From the NCBI GenBank assembly GCA_039028795.1, contig JBCCHJ010000019.1, forward strand, positions 16,509 to 80,508: 64,000 nucleotides of DNA, in the 5' to 3' direction. The notes under the pieces are model-generated. The model had not been told where the DNA came from. It made no database searches and was given only the letters and a program-made list of their open reading frames with translations. Each line of letters opens with the position of its first letter. The stretch's first letter is position 1. Below, in pieces: positions 52,352 to 63,000 of the stretch. A program made the position numbers and the translations under genes. The DNA is from Thermohalobaculum sp039028795. GTDB taxonomy: Bacteria > Pseudomonadota > Alphaproteobacteria > Rhodobacterales > Rhodobacteraceae.

Positions 52352-53676
52352 CCTTTGATCGCGTTGCAGCGTTTGCGCTGTCAGAATTGCAGCCACCAGA
52401 AAGTGCGTTGGACATCGCGGCAACACTGCTGATCGACACTGTTGGTGTAGCAGCAGGCGCTGCGGAATTAGAAGTGGCCCAAATTGCACGAGATCATGCC
52501 GCAGCTTATCACGCAGCAGGCTTACCCGAACACGCTGCCAGTCTCATGTTCGATGGCCGCCAAGCTTCGATCCCTGGAGCTGCCTTTGCTGCAGCTACTC
52601 AGATAGACAATCTGGACGCGCACGACGGGCTGAATGCCACCAAGGGCCATATTGGGTGCGCCGTCGTCCCTTCGCTGTTTGCTTTTGCCGAAAGGCGACC
52701 TGATCTGTCTGGACGCGACGCCTTGGCGGCGCTGGTGATTTCCTACGAGGTCGCTGCCCGGGCCGCCATGGCACTGCACGATTCCGTCAGCGACTATCAC
52801 ACCTCTGGCGCGTGGAATTGTCTTGGCGTAGCGGCATTGGGCTGCCATCTACGCGGCGCCAGCCCAGACCAGTTTCGTCAGGCGATTGGCATTGCCGAGT
52901 ATCACGGGCCCCGCAGTCAGATGATGCGGGAGATTGCAAACCCTTCAATGCTGCATGATGGGTCTGGTATGGGTGCATTGGTCGGGTCCATGGCAACACT
53001 TCTGGCAATGGACGGCTTCACTGGTGCGCCAGCCATCACGGTCGAAGACACTGAAAAGCACTGGCTTGACTTAGGTGACGTCTGGACGATTGAACGCAAC
53101 TACATCAAACCATATCCGATCTGCCGCTGGGCGCATGCTGCAATCGATGCGGCATCCGCACTGATGGCGAACCATAAGGTGAGCAGCTCGGATGTCTTTG
53201 AGGTTGAAGTAAACACTTTCGCGCAGGCTGCAGCGCTGTTCCCTGGAATGCCAGAGACAACGTCTCAGGCGCAATATTCTCTGGCATTTGCAGTTGCAGT
53301 GATCCTGACCTATGGCCGCATTGGACCGAATGAAATAACTGGCCCTGGCTTACGTGATCCCGCGGTCGCCGCATTGCTGCCCAGCATCTCGGTTCGAGAA
53401 GAGCCACGGCATTCGGCTAGGTTCCCCGATGGCCGATGGTCTGACGTAACATCGAAATTATGGGATGGCAGTGAGATTACATCAGGCGACGTCAATGCGA
53501 GGGGTGGGCCTGAAGCGCCGCTGCAAATGCACGAGGTTGAAGAAAAGTTCCACACGATCGCCGCTGCGCTTCCAGAACAACGCAGATCGGCGATCTGGAA
53601 CATGCGTGAATACCTGCTGAAACCAGATGCTCGCTTCAATGAGTTGGCGGAACTGGTGCAGTCGCCGATTGGATAA
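52348..53676 (+). CDS. MmgE/PrpD family protein
   Basis: A 442-residue protein of the MmgE/PrpD family, which includes 2-methylcitrate dehydratase and iminodisuccinate epimerase. Visible segments are LLIDTVGVAAGAAE, LDAHDGLNATKGHIGC, SDYHTSGAWNCLG, IKPYPICRWAHAAIDAA and FPGMPETTSQAQYSLAFAVA. No metal cluster is expected. It is coupled to the upstream racemase-like gene; a dehydratase or epimerase step is likely. Confidence 0.85.
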   Translation: MTFDRVAAFALSELQPPESALDIAATLLIDTVGVAAGAAELEVAQIARDHAAAYHAAGLPEHAASLMFDGRQASIPGAAFAAATQIDNLDAHDGLNATKGHIGCAVVPSLFAFAERRPDLSGRDALAALVISYEVAARAAMALHDSVSDYHTSGAWNCLGVAALGCHLRGASPDQFRQAIGIAEYHGPRSQMMREIANPSMLHDGSGMGALVGSMATLLAMDGFTGAPAITVEDTEKHWLDLGDVWTIERNYIKPYPICRWAHAAIDAASALMANHKVSSSDVFEVEVNTFAQAAALFPGMPETTSQAQYSLAFAVAVILTYGRIGPNEITGPGLRDPAVAALLPSISVREEPRHSARFPDGRWSDVTSKLWDGSEITSGDVNARGGPEAPLQMHEVEEKFHTIAAALPEQRRSAIWNMREYLLKPDARFNELAELVQSPIG

Positions 53677-53680
53677 CTGG

Positions 53681-54649
53681 ATGCCTAATCTTCCACGAAT
53701 TCTTCTCCACAACAGCAACACCAGCGACATGGCCGAATGGTTGAAGGTTGCCTTTCCTGATGCAGACTTTCGCGAGTGCAACAGCTACGAAGCGTTGCCC
53801 GCGTTGCTAGGCAGCTTTTACCCTGAAGTGGTCTATTCTGTCCGTTTTGCGGGTACGCCAGGTTTTCCACGCGACGCGCTCTTCGGGGCAAAAGGCCCTC
53901 GGTGGATCGCAAATGGCGGCGCTGGGACTGACCATTTCGGTCAATGGGATCCAGAAGAAATCACCGTCACCAACGCAGCCGGTGTGGCTGCTGGAATGAT
54001 GGCTGAATACATCATCGGTGGCTTCTTGCATTTCACGCTGGATGTCTCTGGCTTGCAAAGAGACAAAGCTGCAAGGGTCTGGAACCCGCGTAACATGACG
54101 CCACTCGCAGGCAAATCGCTTTTGATCATAGGCCTGGGGCATACCGGTCGCGCGCTAGCAAGACGTGCAAAGGCTTTTGACATGACGGTGCTTGGCACTC
54201 GAGCTCGCCCGCAAGAGATGGAGGACGTCGATAAAGTATATGCAGCCGATGCTTTGCATGATGCGTTGCCATCCGCGGATTTCGTTGCCGTATCGACACC
54301 GCTCACTTCAGAGACACGCGGGCTGATCGGTCCGGCAGAGATCGCTCGCTTGAAACCAGGGGTGATCCTGGCTGACGTTTCGCGCGGCGGTGTTGTGGAC
54401 CAAACCGCGCTTGCGCAAGCGCTTAGAAGCGGCCACATTGCGGGCGCTGCGCTGGATGTTTTCGAGACAGAGCCACTGCCGGATGACAATCCGCTCTGGA
54501 CGCTTGGCAATGTCCTTGTTTCACCGCACTGTTCATCGGTTTACGCCGAATGGGAGGAAGCCTCGTTCCAATTGTTCTTGGATAACCTTGGCCGTTGGTG
54601 CCGAGGTGAACCACTTGTGAACTTGGTGGACCCATTTCGGGGATATTGA
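53681..54649 (+). CDS. D-2-hydroxyacid dehydrogenase
   Basis: A 322-residue NAD-dependent dehydrogenase. The Rossmann motif is IIGLGHTGRALARRA; catalytic residues are Arg in DVSRGGVVD, Glu in FETEPLP and His in SPHCSS. It would interconvert a 2-oxo acid (possibly from the aminotransferase) and a D-2-hydroxy acid. It is last in the hyu operon, 4 bp after the PrpD stop. GRHPR/hydroxypyruvate-type substrates are plausible. Confidence 0.88.
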   Translation: MPNLPRILLHNSNTSDMAEWLKVAFPDADFRECNSYEALPALLGSFYPEVVYSVRFAGTPGFPRDALFGAKGPRWIANGGAGTDHFGQWDPEEITVTNAAGVAAGMMAEYIIGGFLHFTLDVSGLQRDKAARVWNPRNMTPLAGKSLLIIGLGHTGRALARRAKAFDMTVLGTRARPQEMEDVDKVYAADALHDALPSADFVAVSTPLTSETRGLIGPAEIARLKPGVILADVSRGGVVDQTALAQALRSGHIAGAALDVFETEPLPDDNPLWTLGNVLVSPHCSSVYAEWEEASFQLFLDNLGRWCRGEPLVNLVDPFRGY

Positions 54650-54742
54650 AGTTTCCAAGTTCTGCTCAACAGAGCATTACCCTGAGTGTTTAACATCAGG
54701 CTTTCCGCGACAAAGCCCCGCTGTGCGTGAAAATCTAGGGGA

Positions 54743-55432
54743 ATGAAACTACGTCATGATCAGCTGCGGAGATTGCGTGTGCTCACGACAAAGGAAGTTC
54801 GGAAAACGTACTCGACGCCTGAAGGGCCATTGCAGGTTCTTCGTGGCGTCTCTCTCGATCTCGATGCCGGAGAGACCTTGGCGCTGACGGGCGAGTCCGG
54901 TTCAGGCAAAAGCACGCTGCTGCATGCCATTGGCGGATTAGAGCCAATCGACAGCGGAGAGATCTTCCTCGACGGGGTTGAGATCGGTGCACTGAGCGAC
55001 CGGCAGTCGGCCTCTGTCCGGCGCGATAGTATTGGCATTGTGTTCCAACAGTTTAACCTCGTCTCTAGTCTGACGATCGATCAAAACATCCGCCTGCAGG
55101 CAAGGATGTCCGGCCGACATGATAGCGAATGGGTTGGCCATCTGACCAATGTGCTTGGCCTTGATGGCTTGCAGGATCGATACCCTGAGCAACTCTCTGG
55201 GGGTCAGCAGCAACGTGCTGCGATTGCGCGGGCGCTGGCACTCCGCCCCCATCTGGTGCTGGCCGATGAGCCAACCGGTAACCTAGACGCCGAAACCGGC
55301 GACCGGGTGATGGAGCTTTTCCTAAAACTCACACATGAAACCAACTGCGCCTTGGTCATGGTCACCCACAACCCGCGCCTTGCCCAGGCACTTCAACGCA
55401 CGGCGACCCTGGTCCAAGGGCAATTAATATGA
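54743..55432 (+). CDS. ABC transporter ATP-binding protein (LolD/MacB type)
   Basis: A 229-residue ATPase with Walker A GESGSGKST, Q-loop FQQFNLV, signature LSGGQQQR, Walker B LVLADEPTGNLD and a switch His. It matches the subfamily that powers FtsX-like permeases (LolD, MacB). AGGGGA precedes the ATG. It overlaps the permease gene by 4 bp. Substrate probably a lipid, lipoprotein or peptide. Confidence 0.9.
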   Translation: MKLRHDQLRRLRVLTTKEVRKTYSTPEGPLQVLRGVSLDLDAGETLALTGESGSGKSTLLHAIGGLEPIDSGEIFLDGVEIGALSDRQSASVRRDSIGIVFQQFNLVSSLTIDQNIRLQARMSGRHDSEWVGHLTNVLGLDGLQDRYPEQLSGGQQQRAAIARALALRPHLVLADEPTGNLDAETGDRVMELFLKLTHETNCALVMVTHNPRLAQALQRTATLVQGQLI

Positions 55433-57852
55433 GCCGTACGAGTTGGACACTGGCAACTCTGGCGAGCCATTGGCGGCGCAACCCGATACAACTGGCTGCG
55501 CTGTTGATCGGACTGGCGCTGGCAACCGCGCTTTGGTCAGGCGTCCAGGCAATCAACGCCGAGGCACGTGCGAGCTATGCCAAGGCAACGGACCTGTTGG
55601 GCGGGCCCGAGGTAGAGGTGCTTCGGCCCCGCACCGGAACATCAATGGCGCAATCGGTCTTCGTCGAGCTACGCCGTGCCGGTCACCTGGTTTCTCCCGC
55701 CGTCGAGGGGACCATAGTTTTGGACGGGCGGCGCATACGCATTCTAGGCATCGAACCGGTCAGTCTGCCCACCACCGCCGCCCCGGAAGGCTTGGGCCCA
55801 GCTGGTGAGACCGATGGTGTGCCTGCGTTTCTACGCCCGCCCTGGGAGGCACTGGCTGCACCAGAAACAGTGGCGCGGTTCGCCGATGACAATACGCTTC
55901 CACCGCGGCGCGAAGATGTCTCTCTGCCCGAGGACCTGCTGGTCATGGACATCGGGATTGCTCAGCAGCTTTTGGGGGTGAACGGCCAGATCAGTCGGTT
56001 GCTGCTTGAACCCGGGCGGGGCGTGCCGCAAGCCATGCTTGATCGTTTCGGCCTACAGCGCGTCTTGCCGGAAGACCGCGCGGTGACAACTGGGTTGACC
56101 AACAGCTTTCACCTGAATCTGACCGCGTTCGGGTTTCTCGCCTTTGCGGTCGGCCTACTGATTGTGCGTGCCTGTGTGGGCCTTGCCCTGGAGCAACGTT
56201 TATCAACCTTTCGAACCCTCCGCGCCTGCGGTGTCTCCGCCCGGAGGTTGACCATCTGTGTCCTGATCGAGGTGATCGTCCTTGCAGTAATCGCGGGGAT
56301 CGCCGGGCTGGTGCTCGGTTATGTAATTGCCGCGTCTCTTCTGCCTGACGTAGCAGGCAGTCTGCGCGGGCTCTACGGTGTTTCTGTCTCGGGTACCCTG
56401 AGGTTCGCCCCGGAATGGGTCTTGGGTGGGCTGACCATGTCCCTGGCCGGTGCTTTGTTGGCAGCAGCTACGGCACTTTGGACGGTCTACCGTCTTCCGC
56501 CGTTGGCAACTGGCCGACCGGATGCTTGGCGGGCGGCGCAGGCGCAGCGGATCGGGCGCAGTTTGGTTGCGGCAGCTATATCCGCCATCATTGGAGGTCT
56601 CCTCTACCTTTATTCGGATAGTCTCGAAGGTGGTTTTGCAACGATCGCCTGTGCGCTCTTGTCAGCGGCCCTGATCCTGCCAGCGTTGATCAATGCGATG
56701 CTGTCTGCGCTGGCGCGTTTTGTCAAGTCAGCGATGGCCGAATGGCTGATTGCCGATATGCGCCAGCAACTGCCGGGATTGTCGTTGGCATTGGTGGCAC
56801 TGCTGTTGGCCCTGGCCGCAAACATTGGGGTCGGCACAATGGTCGGTGGCTTCCGGGAGACGTTCCTTGATTGGTTGGACCGGCGTCTTGCCGCAGAGGT
56901 TTATGTGCGCGGCACTGACGAGGCTCAGGCCCGGGCGATCGACATCTGGGCGGCCCAACAGCCAGGGGTACAGTCGGTCTTGCCAGGCCGGATGGTGGAC
57001 ACTGCCTTTAAGGGTCGACCGATTGAGGTCCGCAGCGTCGTCGACGCCCCGACCTATCGGGATGGTTGGCCGTTGCTGCAAATCGCGCCAGGCGCATGGG
57101 ATGCGGTTTTCAGCGGACAGGCGGCAATGATCAGCGAGCAGCTTTCCAACCGGTTGGCGCAAAAGCTGGATGATACTGTCGACTTGGGCACGGGAGACCT
57201 GCGCATCGTCGGCATTTACGCAGACTATGGCAATCCCAAGGGCCAAGTGGTCTTGTCGCTTGCCCGGCTGGAGCAAGACTTTCCGGACGCCCGGCGTATG
57301 GGCACCGGCCTGCGGATGAACTCGGATCAGGTCGATCCTTTTCTGATCCGTTTGAACCAGGAATTCGACGTCCCGCCCGACAACGTCATTGATCAAGTCT
57401 CATTGAAGCGATTGTCGCGTCAGACCTTCGAGAAGACCTTCACAGTCACTGCAGCGCTGAACACTCTGACTTTGATGGTGGCAAGCATCGCGCTTTTCAC
57501 GGCTTTGTTGACGCTTTTCGACCGGCGACTGGCGCAGCTTGCCCCGGTATGGGCCCTTGGGATCCCGCGCAGACGCCTCGCGGCGCTAGAACTGGGCAAA
57601 ACGATGATCATGGCGACGCTGACCGCCATTGTTGCCGTGCCAGTGGGATTGCTGCTGGCGTGGTTGCTCGTGGCGGTCGTCAACGTCAAAGCCTTTGGTT
57701 GGCGCTTGCCGCTCATTCCTTATCCCGATCAATGGGTCACCCTGGGCATTCTCAGCATTGCTGTTGCTGCGGCGGCGGCCCTATTGCCGAGTTGGCGGCT
57801 GTCCCGTGTTGCCCCCGCCCAAATGCTGAAGGTGTTCGCCAATGCGCGCTAG
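55429..57852 (+). CDS. FtsX-like ABC transporter permease
   Basis: An 807-residue permease with an N-terminal helix, a periplasmic domain of about 200 residues, and two groups of helices around positions 240-480 and 680-790, as in duplicated FtsX permeases. It should act as a mechanotransmission machine with the upstream ATPase, not a classical channel. It overlaps the AttH-like gene by 11 bp. Confidence 0.87.
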   Translation: MSRTSWTLATLASHWRRNPIQLAALLIGLALATALWSGVQAINAEARASYAKATDLLGGPEVEVLRPRTGTSMAQSVFVELRRAGHLVSPAVEGTIVLDGRRIRILGIEPVSLPTTAAPEGLGPAGETDGVPAFLRPPWEALAAPETVARFADDNTLPPRREDVSLPEDLLVMDIGIAQQLLGVNGQISRLLLEPGRGVPQAMLDRFGLQRVLPEDRAVTTGLTNSFHLNLTAFGFLAFAVGLLIVRACVGLALEQRLSTFRTLRACGVSARRLTICVLIEVIVLAVIAGIAGLVLGYVIAASLLPDVAGSLRGLYGVSVSGTLRFAPEWVLGGLTMSLAGALLAAATALWTVYRLPPLATGRPDAWRAAQAQRIGRSLVAAAISAIIGGLLYLYSDSLEGGFATIACALLSAALILPALINAMLSALARFVKSAMAEWLIADMRQQLPGLSLALVALLLALAANIGVGTMVGGFRETFLDWLDRRLAAEVYVRGTDEAQARAIDIWAAQQPGVQSVLPGRMVDTAFKGRPIEVRSVVDAPTYRDGWPLLQIAPGAWDAVFSGQAAMISEQLSNRLAQKLDDTVDLGTGDLRIVGIYADYGNPKGQVVLSLARLEQDFPDARRMGTGLRMNSDQVDPFLIRLNQEFDVPPDNVIDQVSLKRLSRQTFEKTFTVTAALNTLTLMVASIALFTALLTLFDRRLAQLAPVWALGIPRRRLAALELGKTMIMATLTAIVAVPVGLLLAWLLVAVVNVKAFGWRLPLIPYPDQWVTLGILSIAVAAAAALLPSWRLSRVAPAQMLKVFANAR

Positions 57853-58906
57853 CTTTCTCGCGATCTGGCTGGCGATGGCTCCAGCATTTGCATGGGCGCA
57901 GGGATTTGCTGGCCTTGGCATAGATGCCGATGGCTACCACCGGGTTGAACCCGGCCGGGTACTAAGCTTTCCTGCCGACCACGGCCCTCACCCTGGCTAC
58001 CGGATCGAGTGGTGGTATCTGACGGCCAACCTCGAAGGGTCGGACGGCCAGTCCTATGGCGTGCAGTTTACGCTTTTCCGCCAGGCTGGTGCACCGCCGC
58101 CAGCCCGCGAGGGGTGGGCCAACCAGCAATTTTGGCTGGGTCACGTCGCACTGACCAGTGCCGATGGCCATTTCTATGCCGAGCGCATCGCTCGTGGTGG
58201 GGTGGGTCAAGCCGGTGCCGTGCCCGAGCCATTTGATGCTTGGATCGATGATTGGCGGCTTTCAGCAGTTGGTGATGGGGCGAAGACAGCATTGGGCCTG
58301 GGGCATCTGCGACTTCAGGCCAGTGCCGAAGACTTCGGCTATGATCTCATGCTCACGACAGCCGCGCCACCCGTTCTGCAGGGCGACGCAGGCTACAGCG
58401 TGAAATCGGACAAGGGTCAGGCATCCTACTATTTCAGTCAGCCGTACTTCTCGGTTGAGGGCGGCATTCAGATCAACGGGAAGAAGATCGATGTCAAAGG
58501 CCGGGCCTGGATGGATCGGGAATGGAGCAGCCAGCCGCTGGCCGAGGATCAGTCAGGCTGGGATTGGTTCTCGCTGCACCTGGATGAGACTACCAAGGTG
58601 ATGTTGTTCCGGCTACGCCAGGACGACGGGCAACATTACTACTCGGGAAACTGGATCGATCCCTCAGGAAGCACGCCGATCACGGGCGAGGATATTCAAC
58701 TTGAAATCCTTCAGGAAACAGACCTGCACGACCGACGTGTGCCGACCAGTTGGCGGGTACTCGTCCGCTCGCGCGGCGTCGATGTAACGGTCCATCCCCT
58801 GAACCCGAAGGCTTGGAACGGGACTCAGATTGGCTATTGGGAGGGTCCGGTCAGCGGTAAAGGCTCCCACAATGCGATCGGTTACTTAGAGATGACGGGG
58901 TACTAG
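57842..58906 (+). CDS. AttH/CrtC-like lipocalin-fold exported protein
   Basis: A 354-residue protein with a signal peptide (MRASFLAIWLAMAPAFAWAQ) and the AttH/CrtC core: HPGYRIEWWYLTANLEG, a RGLGHAA-like FWLGHVALT, GRAWMDREWSSQPL and a C-terminal YWEGPVSGKG. The carotenoid 1,2-hydratase fold is a lipocalin-like double barrel. With the ABC ATPase and FtsX permease it forms an attE-F-G-H-like set, suggesting export or extraction of a hydrophobic molecule. Confidence 0.83.
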   Translation: MRASFLAIWLAMAPAFAWAQGFAGLGIDADGYHRVEPGRVLSFPADHGPHPGYRIEWWYLTANLEGSDGQSYGVQFTLFRQAGAPPPAREGWANQQFWLGHVALTSADGHFYAERIARGGVGQAGAVPEPFDAWIDDWRLSAVGDGAKTALGLGHLRLQASAEDFGYDLMLTTAAPPVLQGDAGYSVKSDKGQASYYFSQPYFSVEGGIQINGKKIDVKGRAWMDREWSSQPLAEDQSGWDWFSLHLDETTKVMLFRLRQDDGQHYYSGNWIDPSGSTPITGEDIQLEILQETDLHDRRVPTSWRVLVRSRGVDVTVHPLNPKAWNGTQIGYWEGPVSGKGSHNAIGYLEMTGY

Positions 58907-59239
58907 ATGTGTAGACCCGCGGACGAGGTTGCACCCGCAAGCTAAACCGAGGCGCACGTGATCGACAGCATGATGCCATCACGACCTGCCGCCGTCCCCA
59001 TCAATCCTCGATTACAGCATTCTATCTTCAATTGCTGCTTCCAACGTCGCCGTTTGTTGCCTTTCCGACGAATAAGCGCCGGCGTTTTGTGATGTGCTTT
59101 TTGCTTAGGTGGAGAGTACCGTCACACTGCGAGAATTCGATCGGATAACACTTCGATCAAATAGCCTCTGCTATGGAGAAGCGATCTCCGAATATGATTA
59201 TGCGATACTGACAACGTTCAAGGCGTGGGACCATTCGAA

Positions 59240-59598
59240 TCATCCGCAATCGCGATGTGAAGCGGTAAGGTCCGCGTCTCCGTCGCAAATCAATGTGGCG
59301 AGTTGATTGGGCCCGTCAAAGGCAAAGCAAATTCCATCATTGTCGAGAAGGTCATCGGGGAATTGCGGTGCACCGCGTAGATCAACTGCGAGACGCCCCA
59401 TCGCCATTCTCGAGGTGACAGAAATCGTCGCCAACCGACTTTGTTGAGATTGATTTCATCAAGGCAGATTGAACCGCGGGAATCGGCATAGATCGACGGA
59501 ATCGATGCCTCTGCTGCCTCATACAAAAGTGGCTTTCCTCTATAATAACGGTTCATAGAAAAACAGATGTTTGCATTCTCGCGCAAGTCTTGAGACAA
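59240..59598 (-). pseudogene. Decayed glycosyltransferase-like C-terminal fragment
   Basis: One frame gives YRGKPLLYEAAEASIPSIYAD and a following SPREWRWGVSQLIYAV, which looks like the donor-binding end of a glycosyltransferase. Near 59320 the reading shifts: MEFAL continues sensibly only in another frame as FAFDGPNQLATLICDGD. A single-base frameshift thus joins two coding-like segments, and no start or N-terminal domain is present. Probably a remnant; family assignment is tentative. Confidence 0.4.
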
Positions 59599-60054
59599 TT
59601 ATGTGCATGGACGTTAACCAAGATGCTTTTTCGCTGGGACGGATCTGCGTGTTTAGATCTTAGTACAGATTGACATGTCGTCTTGCGTTTCATCCGTACC
59701 TTTCGCGCAACGAATATTGTGTGAAATGATGTGAAGTGAGAAATTTCTGAGGCGGTAGGGGTAGCCGCCTAAGAGATGGTGAGCAATGTGGAGGACGGAA
59801 CATTGGCTTATTCTGGACAGAAGAGTCGCAAACTGCGGGTTTGCGTATCGACCTCAAATCTTCGACGTGCATCTCCGGTTATCTGAAACGTAGCGTTGGC
59901 TGGCTCGACCTCGCCATATGGTGACGTTGACACAAATCGGTTCAACGACCTCTTCAGTGGAATGCCGGCTGAGAATTCAAACCGTTCATAGCGAAGCGGG
60001 AAGTCTTGGCGCTGTGACGCCATAGGTCGATTCTAAGCTAACTCAACCAGGGAG

Positions 60055-60076
60055 CGCGCAGATACCAATCTGTGCG
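60055..60076 (+). promoter_or_regulatory. Stem-loop between ribosome site and RTX start codon
   Basis: CGCGCAGAT and ATCTGTGCG form a 9-bp stem (one G-U) with loop ACCA. AGGGAGCG lies just before it and the ATG 11 bases after it. Folding would bring the ribosome site to normal distance from the start. Confidence 0.4.
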
Positions 60077-60087
60077 ACTTGATCAAA

Positions 60088-63000
60088 ATGACAACAACCC
60101 CGACAACGTGGCTGAACAATTTTCAGGTCAACACCAGTAGCACCAACTTCCAGGGACTGCAGGATATCGTGGGCCTGTCGAACGGTAACTTCCTGGTCGT
60201 CTTCGCAGATGACAGCGGTACGGTCGGCACCGGCTCCGACCGCGACATCATCGGCGTCATTTACAACGCCCAAGGCGACATCGTCACAACAGCCTTCCAG
60301 GTGAACACGTTCGGCACTGCCGATTTCGAAGAATCGCCCTCTATCGCCGCGACCAATGATGGCGGCTTCGTGATGGCTTATGAAGACCGCGATACGACCT
60401 CGCCGACCCAGCAGATTCTTGTGCAACGCTATGATGCCACGGGCGCGTCGATCGATAGCGGTTTTGTTCAGTTTGAACCTTCGACCGAATTCGTCTCTAG
60501 CCCGAAGATTGCGGTGAACCAGGCCGACAACTCGATGTTCATCACCTACCAATGGTCGGACGGCAACGACGACTCAATCCGCGGCAAGCGGCTTGATGCG
60601 AACCTGAATGCCGCCCCGGGTACGCCGGCGGATGGCTACGTGTTGCGCGCTGATGGCTTTACATCCGATTCGCCGGGCGTCTTCAGCCCCAATACGGCAG
60701 TTCTGTCGAACGGCAATTTCGTGACGGTCTTCGCCGAGCCTGACAACGCGACGACGGGCGGCGAGAACATCGAATTCCGGATCAGCGATGGTACGACAGG
60801 AGCGAACGGTCTCCTCTTGCAGGTTTCCACGTCCGGCGGCGATGAAGAGATCACACCCGATGTGGCGGCGTTGACCGGCGGCGGCTTTGTCGTGGTTTGG
60901 CGCGAAGTCGAAACAGCGACGAACGGCGACGACACCGGTGACAATATCCAATTCGCCCGGTACAGCAGCACTGGCGCATTGCAGGGTTCGATTGTCACTG
61001 TGGTCGATACGACCAACGAATACTGGGATCCCGCCGTTATTGGTTTGGAAGACGGCGGCTTCTTTATAGCCGCGTATGACGCCACAAGCGACACCATCGA
61101 GGGCACGCGCTTCGATTCCTCAGGCGTCCAGGTCGGCGCCAATATGGCCGCCTACGTCACAAGCATTACCAATTTCCCGGACATCGAACTAAGCCTGACA
61201 ACTGACGGCCGCATCCTGCTGACCTATGATGATCCCTCTGGCAACGTTCAGGTTGAAATCCTGGACCCGCGGGATGCCGGAACGATCACGGCGGACCCTG
61301 GCGATCAGCAGACCACGGCGCGAGCCACTGAAGACACTACGCTGATCGGTGTGATGAACGAATCTGATACGCTGTTCGGTCAGGATGGCGACGACGTCAT
61401 CTATGGTGGTGATATCACCGGGCCAGGTGCATTCGATGTCCTATATGGCGGCGACGGCAACGATTACCTTGATGGTGGCCTCTTCAACGACCAGTCCTAC
61501 GGCGGGTCGGGCAATGACACCTTCAACATTTCGGTCGGCAATGCCGCAGACGATGTGTTTGGTGGAACGGGCATCGATACCTTGGACTTCACTAGCAGTG
61601 GGCTTACTGGTGACGTCATTTTTGACGGCCCCGGAAGCGGAACTTATTTGGGTCTTTCGAACACCTTTTCTGGTATCGGGGTCATCCTCGGCAACGATGC
61701 CGATCGGACGTGGGACCTGAACTTTGGCACCCAGTCTGTTGTCGCCGGATCGGGCAACGACACTTTCATCCACGGCGATGGTGAATTTGTTGACGACCTG
61801 GACGCAGGCGACGGTTTCGACACCTTCGATGCGTCGTTAGAGACTTCTGGAATTGGGTTGAATATCAACAACACCACCGGGTTGATCAGTGGCCTCAACG
61901 GACCGACAACTTTCCTGAACTTCGAATACATCATCGGGACGCAGCTTGACGATACGATCGTTGGCGATGGCGATGACGAAACCCTTGATGGTCAGGATGG
62001 CAACGACTTGATTGTGGACGGTGCCGGGGACGACGTCATCTATGGCGGCGACGGTAATGATACCTTCGACAAAACTGATGGCAATGACACCTGGTTTGGC
62101 GGCGCTGGCAACGACACCATCAACGGGTTGAACACCAGCGACACAGACAGCGTCGATGGCGGAACTGGCATTGACATATTCTCGGTTCAGGGGTCCGGCA
62201 GCCAGTGGACGCTGGCGAACAACATTGCCACGTCGAACTTTCAGGAAACGTCGCTCAACAGCATCGAGATTTTCGTTGGGTCGAACCAAGCCGACGATAT
62301 CGACGAAGGCAACGGTGCGATCAACGAATTCTTTGGGGGTGGCGGCGACGACATCATCCGGACAAACGGCATCAACGTGATCAACGAAACCTTCATTGGC
62401 GGTACCGGCGTCGACACGCTGGATTATTCGGACGAAACTGGTGACACGACCTTCGACATGACAACCGGTTCGTTGACCGGTGCTGGTGCGGCATCGTTAT
62501 TCGAGAACGTGATTGCAGGGTCTGGTAACGACACGATCACCGGTACGACGGGTGACAACACGATTGATGGCGGCGCGGGTGCGGATATCCTGAACGGCAA
62601 CGGCGGTAGCGATACGTACATTGTCGCGGATGACGGTTCGACCAATTCGATCAACGGCAGCGTTTCGCTCGACACCATTGACCTCAGCGGGTTCACGTCG
62701 GGCATCTTTGTCGGTCAGAACTCCAGCGTTAACCCGACTGGCGACTATAATATCGTGAGCGGCAATGGAACGGTGATCGAGAATGCTAATCTCGAGTCAA
62801 AAACCTTAATCGCCTCCGAATCTAATGACATCATTCATGAGTTCAACCTGGACGTGATCTATGGCGGTGGTGGCAATGACGAGGTCATCGTCTACCAATC
62901 GACGAGTAGTAATGAAGCCTACTATGGTGGGTCTGGCCTCGGCGATACGTTGAACCTGGCCGATGGGATCGATGGGTTCTTCGACAACGATTACGGCGAA

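Larger units (their letters stand above)
58907..60087. other. Long non-coding interval before the RTX gene
   Basis: About 1.2 kb with no intact gene. Only a decayed minus-strand fragment (59240-59598) and a stem-loop next to the RTX start (60055-60076) stand out. Several frames of 60-75 codons on both strands lack ribosome sites and recognisable sequence. Confidence 0.5.
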
